Source of the DNA: Owenweeksia sp965214115
GTDB taxonomy: Bacteria; Bacteroidota; Bacteroidia; Flavobacteriales; Schleiferiaceae
DNA length: 64,000 nt
Reading direction: 5' to 3'
Assembly: GCA_965214115.1 (NCBI GenBank)
Contig: CBDCAU010000001.1
Location: forward strand, 1 to 64,000
Positions within the stretch are counted from its first letter, which is position 1; every line of letters starts with the position of its first letter. Both the position numbers and the translations under genes were made by a program. This document shows, in pieces, positions 50,807 to 58,613 of this stretch. The notes beneath the pieces are model-generated. The model worked only from the letters and a program-made list of their open reading frames with translations, had not been told where the DNA came from and ran no database searches.

Positions 50807-52231
50807 ATGCAAATGAAACGATTGACAATCATAGGATTTGTGGCAGCGGTTTTGGCCAGCTGCAGCAGCAATGATCGGGGAGAATTGGTGGGTGTTCAAA
50901 ACCGACCGAACTGGTATCCCAACGAACCGTACGGAATGGTGTACATCCCACAGGGTTCCTATAATATGGGAAATGCCGACCAAGATGTGCCTTCCAGCCT
51001 CATCTCCCCCACTAAAACCGTCTCGGTGCCATCTTTTTGGATTGACCAGACGGAAATCACCAATAATGAATACCGCCAGTTCGTGTATTGGGTGCGCGAT
51101 TCCATCCTGCGTTTCCGCTTGGCGGAAGATGGCTTGGTGGAAGGTTTCGAGTTCATCGACGCCGCCAATATGGAGGACCCCACCTTTTTCGAAGAATATG
51201 TTTCTTTGAATTATCCCGACTCGATGCAGCGCCGACTGGACTGGGAACCCTACATAGAATGGCGCACCGACCGCTATCCCAGCGCGGAATACACTGAAAT
51301 TATCCGCAGTATGTACCTGCCGCCCGAGGAGCAGTTTATGGGGCAAGCCATCATTGACGCGCGCCAGCTCAACTACGTCTTTTTCACTTTGAACCGCCAA
51401 AAGGCATCCCGGAAAAACAACCGAGTGGTTTTTGACTACAACGATACGGACGATGATGGCGAGTATTTTTCTTACCGTGATTACATCAAGGAAAACCGTG
51501 AAATCTCTGACCGGAGTTCGTTTTTTGAAAGTGGCATCGTAAATATCTATCCGGATACTTTGGCTTGGGTACACGATTTTACCTACAGTTACAACGATCC
51601 GATGCACGACAAATATTTTTGGCACCCTGCCTATGATAATTATCCGCTGGTGGGCGTAAGCTGGAAACAGGCCGTGGCTTTTTGCAACTGGCGCACCAAA
51701 TACCGCAACGAATATCTGAGTGCCACCGGCGGCCTCATCGAACAGGAATTCCGCCTGCCCACCGAAGGCGAGTGGGAATATGCCGCACGGGGGGGAGCCA
51801 ACAATGTAACCTATCCTTGGGGCGGGCCGTATGCCACGAACAGTTCGGGCTGCTACTTGGCCAACTTCAAGCCACTGCGCGGCAATGTGACGGCGGACGG
51901 CGGTTTTTACCCTGTTACTGTAACGGCCTACGCACCCAACGGCTACGATCTTTACAATATGGCGGGCAACGTGTCCGAGTGGACCAGTACCGCCTTCGAT
52001 GCCGCTTCTTATTATTATATAAGCGACATCAGCCCCAACTTTGAATACAATGCCAACGAAGCGGACGACGAGACCTTGAAGCGTAAGGTGATCCGCGGCG
52101 GAAGCTGGAAAGACGTTGCGTACTATATGCAGGTGAGCACCCGCGATTACGAATACCAAGACACGGCCAAGTGCTACATTGGTTTCCGCACGGTGCAGAG
52201 CTTTATGGGCCGCGACTTGGGCGACTTTTAA
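50807..52231 (+). CDS. gldK: GldK/PorK, T9SS outer-membrane lipoprotein
   Basis: About 474 aa from the ATG at 50807, or 472 from 50813. The lipoprotein signal (FVAAVLASCSSN) fits either, while a longer frame back to 50750 lacks one. The rest is a formylglycine-generating-enzyme (FGE-sulfatase) fold: GVSWKQAVAFCNWRTKY, FRLPTEGEWEYAARGG, NMAGNVSEWTSTAFD, KVIRGGSWKDVAYY, CYIGFRTVQSF. GldK forms the periplasmic ring of T9SS together with GldN. Gene order porP-gldK-gldL-gldM-gldN matches other Bacteroidota. Confidence 0.95.
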   Translation: MQMKRLTIIGFVAAVLASCSSNDRGELVGVQNRPNWYPNEPYGMVYIPQGSYNMGNADQDVPSSLISPTKTVSVPSFWIDQTEITNNEYRQFVYWVRDSILRFRLAEDGLVEGFEFIDAANMEDPTFFEEYVSLNYPDSMQRRLDWEPYIEWRTDRYPSAEYTEIIRSMYLPPEEQFMGQAIIDARQLNYVFFTLNRQKASRKNNRVVFDYNDTDDDGEYFSYRDYIKENREISDRSSFFESGIVNIYPDTLAWVHDFTYSYNDPMHDKYFWHPAYDNYPLVGVSWKQAVAFCNWRTKYRNEYLSATGGLIEQEFRLPTEGEWEYAARGGANNVTYPWGGPYATNSSGCYLANFKPLRGNVTADGGFYPVTVTAYAPNGYDLYNMAGNVSEWTSTAFDAASYYYISDISPNFEYNANEADDETLKRKVIRGGSWKDVAYYMQVSTRDYEYQDTAKCYIGFRTVQSFMGRDLGDF

Positions 52232-52320
52232 CCCTCCTTGAACAATAATTGGACACCGTTTTTAAAAACTCAAATTTTTTTCTCTCTCACTCAACATTAA
52301 TTTTTTAAATCTCAAAAACA

Positions 52321-52989
52321 ATGGCTTTAATAGATGTAAACAGCAAGCGCTTCAAAAACTTTATGTCCAAGCTTTACGGCTGGGGCGCGGCGGTGGTAAT
52401 CCTCGGCGCGATGTTCAAGATTGTCCACCTTCCCGGTGCCGACATTATGCTCATCATAGGCTTGACCACGGAAGCAGTGATTTTCTTCTTCTCCGCGTTT
52501 GAAAAACCGCACGAAGAATACGATTGGACTTTGGTATATCCCGAGCTGGCGGGGATGGAAGACCCTGATGCCTATGCGGGCAACAACCGCAACGGCCTAA
52601 CCGCCACCCAGGAACTGGACAATATGCTGGAAGACGCCAAGATTGATGGCGCGCTGATCGAAAGCCTTGGCACGGGACTGCGCAACTTCGGCAATGCGGC
52701 CAATAAGCTGAACGAAACGGTGGACGCCGCCGCCGCCACCCAAGAATATGGTGACCAACTGAAACTGGCCTCCAAGAATATGGAATCGCTGAACGCGCTG
52801 TACGCGGTGCAGTTGGAAACTTCGGCCAATCAAATGGAAGCGCAGAACGCGCTGATGGAAAAGCTGAACTCTTCTGTGGAAGATGGCGACCGCGTGGCCA
52901 CCGAAGTGAGCCAACTGGCGGAAAATATGAGCAAGTTGAACAACGTTTATGGCGGTATGCTTTCCGCGATGAACCCGAACCGCAACTAA
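52321..52989 (+). CDS. gldL: GldL/PorL, T9SS inner-membrane motor subunit
   Basis: A 222-aa protein with two transmembrane helices (about residues 17-34 and 40-60) and a long cytoplasmic helical tail. The essential acidic residue of helix 2 is present (E51 in GLTTEAVIFFFSAFEKP). GldL forms a pentameric proton-driven motor with GldM. The tail contains the family's helical pattern (LDNMLEDAKIDGALIESLGT then GLRNFGNAANKLNETV). A strong terminator-like hairpin follows it, before gldM. Confidence 0.95.
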   Translation: MALIDVNSKRFKNFMSKLYGWGAAVVILGAMFKIVHLPGADIMLIIGLTTEAVIFFFSAFEKPHEEYDWTLVYPELAGMEDPDAYAGNNRNGLTATQELDNMLEDAKIDGALIESLGTGLRNFGNAANKLNETVDAAAATQEYGDQLKLASKNMESLNALYAVQLETSANQMEAQNALMEKLNSSVEDGDRVATEVSQLAENMSKLNNVYGGMLSAMNPNRN

Positions 52990-53005
52990 GATTTTTTTAA
53001 ATAAA

Positions 53006-53046
53006 AAAAAGAGCCTTGCGGAAAATGAATGCGCAAGGCTCTTTTT
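53006..53046 (+). terminator. Strong hairpin between gldL and gldM (partial terminator or mRNA-processing element)
   Basis: A perfect 15-bp stem: AAAAAGAGCCTTGCG (53006-53020) with CGCAAGGCTCTTTTT (53032-53046), 11-nt loop. It has the form of an intrinsic terminator yet sits inside the gldK-N operon. Confidence 0.8.
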
Positions 53047-53089
53047 ACAAGACACTCACTCTTTTTTATTCTATTAAAAAACTAAAATA

Positions 53090-54613
53090 ATGGCAGGCGG
53101 AAAACTCACCCCTCGGCAGAAAATGATCAATATGATGTACCTCGTATTGACGGCGCTCTTGGCTCTTCAAATTTCTAAGGACATCTTGCAGGCATTGACC
53201 AAGCTGGACACGAGTTTGGAACAGGCGGCGAATACGGTGAATCAGAAAAACGCTGAAACGTATGCCGCATTTGATAATGCGATGGCGGATAATGCCGCAA
53301 AGGTGAAGCCTTTTCGGGATAAAGCTCTTGAAGTAAAGGAAGAAGCTGATAATCTCAACAGTTACATCGAAAACATCAAAACGGAATTGGTGACTATGAC
53401 GGGTGGGTTGGACGAGAACGGGATTCCCGCCAATCTCAAAAACCGCGAAAAAGTAGCCAACTATCTATTGAACCAAGGAAAAGCTACGGAACTCAAAGGC
53501 GAGATTGAACAGTTTCGCGCTACGATGCTGGAGGCCGCTGGAGATGATGCTGCTTTAAAACAGAACATTCAGGCGCTTTTTGATACGGACAAGCAAGAAG
53601 TGCCCGGAAACACGGCAGCTCAAGATTGGGAAAAAGCCAATTTCGAGCATTATCCACTGGCGGCAGTTTTGCCATTTCTTACGGATATCCAAGCGCGGGT
53701 GCGGAATACCGAGGCGGATATCATATCAGAATTGCAAAGCAATATTGGAAAACAAGACGTAAACTTTACCGGTGTAAAAGCAATGGTGGATGCCACCTCG
53801 TCCTACGTCATCCAAGGCGATTATTACGAGGCCGACGTTTTTTTAGCCGCCTACGATGATACCCAAGAACCTGAAATTATCATTGATGGCAAAAGGCTTC
53901 CGGAGGATCAAATCACAAACGGAGTGGGCAAAGTTCGCTTTAAAGCAACTTCCATCGGAGAACAGAAATGGGGCGGGAAAATCATCATCAAGCAAATTGG
54001 CAAAGATCCCATTGAGGAAACTTTTACCAGTTCTTACACCGTTTCCGTTCCCACCGCCGTTATTTCTCCCACCAAAATGAACGTGCTGTATCGCGGTGTG
54101 GTGAATCCATTGGAAATCGGCGTGCCGGGCGTGGATCCCTCGCAGGTGCGGGTAAGCGGGGCCGGCGTTTCCGGCAGCGGTGGAAATTATTCGGCCAACG
54201 TTACCAATATTCAAGGAAAGGAAATTACCATCAGCGTTTCGGTGCAAGATGAGGACGGGACGCGCCAAGTGGGGAGCAAGTTGTTCCGCATCAAAGGTTT
54301 GCCCCCAGCGGTCGGTTCGGTGTATCGCAAATCCGAAGGGCTGATGTCAGCGGGGTTGTTGAAAAACGCCACCATTGAAGCCAATTACGAAGATTTTCCC
54401 TTTGACCTTCCGCTTACGGTAACCTCTTTTGAAGTGGCCATCCCCGGTTTTCCGCCCGAGCAGGTGCGCGGCAACCGGATGACGGGCGACGTGAAAACCC
54501 GTATCGAACGGATGCGGCCCGGCCAGACCATTTCCATCCGCGATATCAAAGCCAGCGGCCCCGGCGGGCTGCGCGTTACGCGGGTAGGAAATATTTCTAT
54601 TGACGTGAACTAA
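53090..54613 (+). CDS. gldM: GldM/PorM, T9SS motor subunit
   Basis: A 507-aa protein with the GldM hallmark GGKLTPRQKMINMMYLVLTA, a single N-terminal transmembrane helix (about residues 14-31) and a long periplasmic region that forms elongated dimers reaching the GldK/GldN ring. The N-terminal helical part (KPFRDKALEVKEEADNLNSY) and the Ig-like C-terminal domains (VRVSGAGVSGSGGNYSANV) match PorM organisation. It couples the GldL motor to the outer-membrane parts. The gene begins 43 nt after a strong hairpin, so it may also have its own promoter. Confidence 0.96.
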   Translation: MAGGKLTPRQKMINMMYLVLTALLALQISKDILQALTKLDTSLEQAANTVNQKNAETYAAFDNAMADNAAKVKPFRDKALEVKEEADNLNSYIENIKTELVTMTGGLDENGIPANLKNREKVANYLLNQGKATELKGEIEQFRATMLEAAGDDAALKQNIQALFDTDKQEVPGNTAAQDWEKANFEHYPLAAVLPFLTDIQARVRNTEADIISELQSNIGKQDVNFTGVKAMVDATSSYVIQGDYYEADVFLAAYDDTQEPEIIIDGKRLPEDQITNGVGKVRFKATSIGEQKWGGKIIIKQIGKDPIEETFTSSYTVSVPTAVISPTKMNVLYRGVVNPLEIGVPGVDPSQVRVSGAGVSGSGGNYSANVTNIQGKEITISVSVQDEDGTRQVGSKLFRIKGLPPAVGSVYRKSEGLMSAGLLKNATIEANYEDFPFDLPLTVTSFEVAIPGFPPEQVRGNRMTGDVKTRIERMRPGQTISIRDIKASGPGGLRVTRVGNISIDVN

Positions 54614-54625
54614 AAAACCAAGATT

Positions 54626-55465
54626 ATGAAAACGAAAACATTTGGATTTCTTTTGGTCGGGATGCTGATGCTCGGCGCGCTGAGCAGCTCTGCCCAAGTC
54701 TTATTTCCGGAAGACGACGGCATCATCCCCGACCCGCCCAAGCATTACCACAACAACCAAGTGTTCCCCTACCCCTATCTGCGCGAAGCGGATATGATGT
54801 GGAGCACCCGCCACTGGGAACGCATCGACGTGCGCGAAAAAATAAACCACCACCTGTACTATCCCATTCAGGAAGTGCCCGACCGGAAGAGTCTTTACGA
54901 TGTTCTTTTGGATGGCATCCTGAATGAAGGCACCATTGTAGAAGTGTTTGCCGACGACCGTTTTGAAATTCCGCTGACGCCGGAGCAAGTGCAGGGCTAC
55001 GCCGCCAAGCTGGACACGCTGCGCGACCCTGATTATTACGATAACATCCTCGCCATCGATACCATCCGCATCAACGCCAAGGACGTGCTGGCGTGGGAAA
55101 TAAAATCCGACTGGTTTTTTGACAAACAGCGCGGCGAGATGAAAAACCGCATCATCGGATTGTCGCCCGTGGTGCGCAATCCTTCCACGCAAGATGTTTA
55201 CAATCTGTTCTGGGTGTGGTTTCCCGATGCGCGCTATGCGTTGGCGACCCACGTGGCGTTCAACAATCACAACAATGCCGCGCGGCTCACCTACGACCAA
55301 ATATTTCACATCCGTATGTTCGATTCACAAATCATCAAACAAGACAATGTGTACGATCGCAGCATCGCCGAATACAAACGCAATTCGCCGCTGGAGCAGT
55401 TGCTGGAGTCGCGGCGCATCCGCGAAGAACTGCGCGACTTTGAAATGGAACTTTGGGAATATTAA
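54626..55465 (+). CDS. gldN: GldN/PorN, T9SS periplasmic ring protein
   Basis: A 279-aa periplasmic protein with a signal peptide (about residues 1-24, ending SSSAQ). Family features are the DMMWSTRHWERIDVREKINH region near the N-terminus, YYPIQEVPDRKSLYDVL, and the FWVWFPDARYALATHVAFNN block in the C-terminal part. GldN binds GldK in the periplasmic ring. It follows gldM after 12 bp and ends the operon just before a terminator. Confidence 0.96.
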   Translation: MKTKTFGFLLVGMLMLGALSSSAQVLFPEDDGIIPDPPKHYHNNQVFPYPYLREADMMWSTRHWERIDVREKINHHLYYPIQEVPDRKSLYDVLLDGILNEGTIVEVFADDRFEIPLTPEQVQGYAAKLDTLRDPDYYDNILAIDTIRINAKDVLAWEIKSDWFFDKQRGEMKNRIIGLSPVVRNPSTQDVYNLFWVWFPDARYALATHVAFNNHNNAARLTYDQIFHIRMFDSQIIKQDNVYDRSIAEYKRNSPLEQLLESRRIREELRDFEMELWEY

Positions 55466-55490
55466 AAATTTCCCATCTTAAAAAAACACG

Positions 55491-55526
55491 AACCCTCCGC
55501 GATTGAAACATCGGGAGGGTTTTTTT
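55491..55526 (+). terminator. Terminator after gldN, abutting the next start codon
   Basis: AACCCTCC (55491-55498) pairs with GGAGGGTT (55514-55521), with extra CGA/TCG pairing inside, followed by a T run up to 55526. The ATG of the next gene begins at 55527. Confidence 0.8.
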
Positions 55527-56561
55527 ATGGAAAAAAAAGAGAAAATCCTGATTGTGGGTCGCGGGCTGGCGGGCGCGGTATTATCGCTGCGGCTGGCGGA
55601 GCGCGGCGTGGCGCACGATATTGTGGATCAGCCCAACCTCTCCCAATCTTCCAAAGTGGCGGCGGGCATCGTGAATCCCATTGTCTTGAAACGCTTGCGG
55701 TTGGTGGAAAATGCGCAGCAATTTTTGCAAGCTGCGTTGCTGTTTTATGAAAATCAGGAGAAAGAATGGGGCGCAAAATTTTGCCGGAAAACGCCCATCC
55801 ACCACATTTTTCAATCGGTGGGCGAGCAAAATCTTTGGCAGGAAAAAAGCGGGAATCCCGTTTTTGAGGATTATTTAGGTGATGTTTTATTGGATTTGAA
55901 AAGCCCTTTCCAAACACCTTTCGGAATTGGCCAGATGAAAAACACCGGCTGGCTGGACGTGCCACAATTTTTGGATTTGCAACTTCAAAACTTGCACAAA
56001 CCCAATCTTTATTTTGATAAAAAAATCGACGGGGATTCTCTAAAAAAATATTCTAAAACCTATCAAAAAATAGTGCTTTGCAACGGCCATTTACTGCGCG
56101 AGCTTTATCCCAAAACCAGCGAAATGTTTTCGCCTACGCGCGGCGAATTGTTGATTGTCCGCAGCGCGGAAATTCCCGAAACGGCGATTTGGCACGGGCC
56201 GGTTTTCGTGTTGCCGCTGGGCAACCAAACCTTTAAAGTGGGCGCCACTTTCCATTGGGAAAACCTGACCGACGCGCCCACCACCGAGGGATTGGAAAAA
56301 CTAAAAAACGGCTTGGCCAAGATTTTCAAGGGCCGTTACCAAATCTTGGAACACCAAGCGGGGGTGCGCCCCAACGTAAAAGACCGCAAGCCGCTATTGG
56401 GAAAATTGGAAAATAACTTATTTTTCTTCAACGGTTTGGGGTCACGCGGCGCGCTGATGGCGCCGCATCTGGCGGAGGTGTTTCTGGATTTTGCGTTGGA
56501 CGGAAAGCCGCTCCCAAAAAAATGGGACATCAAACGATTTTTGGCCAAGGCGGTTGGCTAA
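55527..56561 (+). CDS. FAD-dependent oxidoreductase (DAO family)
   Basis: A 344-aa flavoprotein of the D-amino-acid-oxidase-like family. The N-terminal dinucleotide motif is ILIVGRGLAGAVLSLRLAER (G11, G13, G16). SSKVAAGIVNPIVLKRLRL and the C-terminal GVRPNVKDRKPLLG, then FFNGLGSRGALMAPHLAEVF, complete the FAD site. It resembles the oxidase domain of MnmC or glycine-oxidase-like enzymes, but the substrate is unknown. Its ATG sits directly after the U-run of the gldN terminator, so its own promoter would have to lie inside that hairpin region or gldN, or expression depends on read-through. Confidence 0.85.
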   Translation: MEKKEKILIVGRGLAGAVLSLRLAERGVAHDIVDQPNLSQSSKVAAGIVNPIVLKRLRLVENAQQFLQAALLFYENQEKEWGAKFCRKTPIHHIFQSVGEQNLWQEKSGNPVFEDYLGDVLLDLKSPFQTPFGIGQMKNTGWLDVPQFLDLQLQNLHKPNLYFDKKIDGDSLKKYSKTYQKIVLCNGHLLRELYPKTSEMFSPTRGELLIVRSAEIPETAIWHGPVFVLPLGNQTFKVGATFHWENLTDAPTTEGLEKLKNGLAKIFKGRYQILEHQAGVRPNVKDRKPLLGKLENNLFFFNGLGSRGALMAPHLAEVFLDFALDGKPLPKKWDIKRFLAKAVG

Positions 56562-56577
56562 TTTTCAATACAAAAAA

Positions 56578-57342
56578 ATGAAACTGTTTTCACAAATTTC
56601 CGGCGAAGGCGCGCCACTGATAATTATGCACGGCGTGTTTGGGATGGGCGACAACTGGGCCACGCTGGGGCGCAAATGGAGCGAGCATTTTCAAGTCCAT
56701 CTTTTGGATATGCGCAACCACGGCCGCAGCCCCCATTCCGATGAATTTTCGTATCCAAAAATGAGCGATGATTTGGTCGAATATTTAGATAACAAAAACA
56801 TCGAAAAAGCAAACCTCATCGGGCATAGTATGGGCGGAAAAGCCGCGATGCTTTTTGCCTGCCAAAATCCCGAAAAAATTGCGAAACTGGTGGTAGCCGA
56901 CATTGCCCCGAAAAAATACAAGCCGCACCATCAAGCCATAACGGACGCCTTACAGGCTTTGGATTTAGAGAATATCAAATCCCGCAGCGAGGCCGAAAAA
57001 CAGTTTAAAATCCAAGAAGAATCCGTGCAACAATTTTTGCTGAAAAGCTTATATTGGAAAGAAAAAAACCAGCTTGCTTTTCGCTTCAATGTGGATGTGA
57101 TTGCGCGCGAAGTTTCCAAGGTAAACGAGCCCCTCCCCGACCAAGCTGTTTTTTATGGAAAAACATTGTTCGTGCGCGGCGGCAATTCCCAGTATATTTT
57201 GGATGAAGATTTTGGTTTGATTCACGACCATTTCCCAAAGGCCAAAATGGAAACTATCCAAGGCGCGGGGCACTGGCTGCACGCGGAAAAACCGAGGGCG
57301 TTTTTTGAGGTTGTTCATAGGTTTTTTGAGGATGGCGGCTGA
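56578..57342 (+). CDS. Alpha/beta hydrolase (YbfF/ABHD11-like esterase)
   Basis: A 254-aa cytoplasmic hydrolase. The ATG at 56578 (16 bp after the FAD gene) matches the family start. An oxyanion-hole loop HGVFGMGDNW, the HLLDMRNHGRSPHSD block, nucleophile S84 in GHSMGGKAAM, and a catalytic His (H232 in GAGHWLHAEKP) are present. This set is typical of YbfF/ABHD11 acyl-CoA-ester or short-ester hydrolases; the physiological substrate is not known. Probably cotranscribed with the FAD oxidoreductase gene. Confidence 0.88.
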   Translation: MKLFSQISGEGAPLIIMHGVFGMGDNWATLGRKWSEHFQVHLLDMRNHGRSPHSDEFSYPKMSDDLVEYLDNKNIEKANLIGHSMGGKAAMLFACQNPEKIAKLVVADIAPKKYKPHHQAITDALQALDLENIKSRSEAEKQFKIQEESVQQFLLKSLYWKEKNQLAFRFNVDVIAREVSKVNEPLPDQAVFYGKTLFVRGGNSQYILDEDFGLIHDHFPKAKMETIQGAGHWLHAEKPRAFFEVVHRFFEDGG

Positions 57343-57415
57343 GATTTAGGAGTTTTGGGATTTGCCGCAGCTATTTAGAAATGGGCAAGCGATGGCTTTT
57401 GGGAGATAGTCAAGT

Positions 57416-58072
57416 TTAAATAAATGTAGAAATTTCTCCCAACCTTTTCCGCTCCAAATCCGGCACCGTTGCATCCCCCGCCGCATAGCCCACCGGCAGC
57501 AATAAAAACGGTTTTTCATTCTCAGGCCACTCCAAAATTTCACTCAAAAAATTCATCGGACTCGGTGTGTGCGTCAGCGTGGAAAGCCCCGCTTGGTGAA
57601 TCGCTGCGATTAAAAAGCCACAAGCAATCCCCACTGATTCTTGCACGTAATAATTCTTGGAACGCTCGCCACCGATTTCGTCGTAAGATTTTCGGAAAAC
57701 AACGATGAGCCACGGCACGGTTTCCAAAAAAGGCTTGCGCCAATCCGTGCCAATCGGTTCCAAATCCGCCAACCACTCCGGCGTGGCGCGATTTTCATAA
57801 AATTCCTTTTCCTCCTTTTCCGCCGCAATGCGGATTTCTTTTTTGACCGATGGGTCAGAAACGGCCACGAACATCCACGGCTGTTTGTGCGCACCGCTGG
57901 GCGCAGTACCAGCGGTTTTGATGAGATTTTCAATCACCGCCCGCTCCACTTTTTCATCCGTAAAAAAACGCACCGAACGGCGCTCGTCCATTTCTTTATA
58001 AAAATCCGCGCTGCGGCGCAAAACTTCGGCGGGTGCTATCTTCGGCGGCTGGTAGGGGACGGGGTTGTACAT
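57416..58072 (-). CDS. Nitroreductase-family protein, iodotyrosine-deiodinase-like
   Basis: A 218-aa FMN-dependent enzyme. The ATG at 58072 is chosen because the longer frame upstream translates a palindromic repeat and low-complexity leader. The N-terminal block MDERRSVRFFTDE and the FMN motif TAPSGAHKQPWMFVAV are general nitroreductase features. The middle (EFYENRATPEWLADL, then TDWRKPFLETVPWLIVVF), SVGIACGFLIAAIHQAGL and the end LLPVGYAAGDATVPDLERKR match the iodotyrosine deiodinase subgroup closely. A characterised bacterial IYD is known from Haliscomenobacter hydrossis, another Saprospiria member. Whether halotyrosines are the real substrate is unproven. Confidence 0.85.
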   Translation of the reverse strand: MYNPVPYQPPKIAPAEVLRRSADFYKEMDERRSVRFFTDEKVERAVIENLIKTAGTAPSGAHKQPWMFVAVSDPSVKKEIRIAAEKEEKEFYENRATPEWLADLEPIGTDWRKPFLETVPWLIVVFRKSYDEIGGERSKNYYVQESVGIACGFLIAAIHQAGLSTLTHTPSPMNFLSEILEWPENEKPFLLLPVGYAAGDATVPDLERKRLGEISTFI

Positions 58073-58088
58073 AGGAGTTTGTTTCGGG

Positions 58089-58107
58089 CCTGCCTGCCGC
58101 AGGCGGG
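58089..58107. repeat. CCTGCC palindrome, copy 3 (upstream of the nitroreductase)
   Basis: CCTGCCTGCCGCAGGCGGG, related to the copies at 37177 and 45879. It lies 16 bp upstream of the nitroreductase ATG on the minus strand, within its likely leader. Confidence 0.65.
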
Positions 58108-58192
58108 TTTCAAGTTTTTTTTGTTTCGTGTTCTTTGTTTCGAGTTGTGGGAGAGGGAAAATTTCAAAGCTATGGGAAAGCTCGCGATTTGG

Positions 58193-58317
58193 AAAGCCCC
58201 CTAAATCCCCCAAAGGGGGACTTTAGCTACACGCTCGCTTAAATTTTGTGTAAAAATTTTGCGCTCTTTTATCACGCTTGTGTGTTTAGCCTCCCGCATA
58301 TGCGGGATTGGGGGGCT
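58193..58317. repeat. GCCCCC-type inverted-repeat element, copy 3
   Basis: Arms AAAGCCCCCTAAATCCCCC (58193-58211) and GGGATTGGGGGGCT (58304-58317). Inside it, TTTAGCTACACGCTCG recalls the CTAAGCACACGAGCG of copy 2, so the two are related beyond their arms. Confidence 0.75.
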
Positions 58318-58384
58318 AAACTTTTTGGGGGATTTAGGAAGCTAAACTTTCGAGTTTTTCCGAGAACTTTGGCAGGAGGTGCAG

Positions 58385-58552
58385 CCCAGCTCCCCTCCTT
58401 TTTAAGGAGGGGTGGATTTTTTGCCAAAGCAAAAAAGACGGGGTGGTTCTGCGCAATATTTTTGTTGAGAAAAACACACCACCCCGATTTTTTCGGCGGC
58501 TTAAGAAAGCCGAAAAAATCACCCCTCCTCGCAAGCGAGGAGGGGAGCTGGG
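58385..58552. repeat. Nested palindromic repeat (hairpins within an outer inverted repeat)
   Basis: The outer 14-bp arms CCCAGCTCCCCTCC (58385-58398) and GGAGGGGAGCTGGG (58539-58552) are perfect. Each arm also folds on itself: CCCCTCC...GGAGGGG at 58392-58412, and CCCCTCCTC...GAGGAGGGG at 58522-58545. Between them AAGACGGGGTGGT and ACCACCCCGATT form another pair. Confidence 0.8.
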
Positions 58553-58613
58553 CCGACGCCACGAATCACCGAAACGTTGACCCGCAAAATTTCAAGAAAT
58601 TCCAAAAATTGAT

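Larger units (their letters stand above)
58073..58613. other. Repeat-filled intergenic region
   Basis: 541 bp with no credible gene. From left to right: a CCTGCC palindrome and low-complexity nitroreductase leader, a GCCCCC-type element (58193-58317), and a nested palindrome (58385-58552). Apparent open frames here only translate repeats. Confidence 0.8.

Noticed and set aside
50597..52159. A 520-codon minus-strand open frame
   Set aside because: It is antisense to gldK and the end of porP, both certain genes.
58073..58213. A longer N-terminus for the nitroreductase
   Set aside because: The extra 47 residues translate a palindrome and low-complexity leader; family homology begins at the ATG at 58072.
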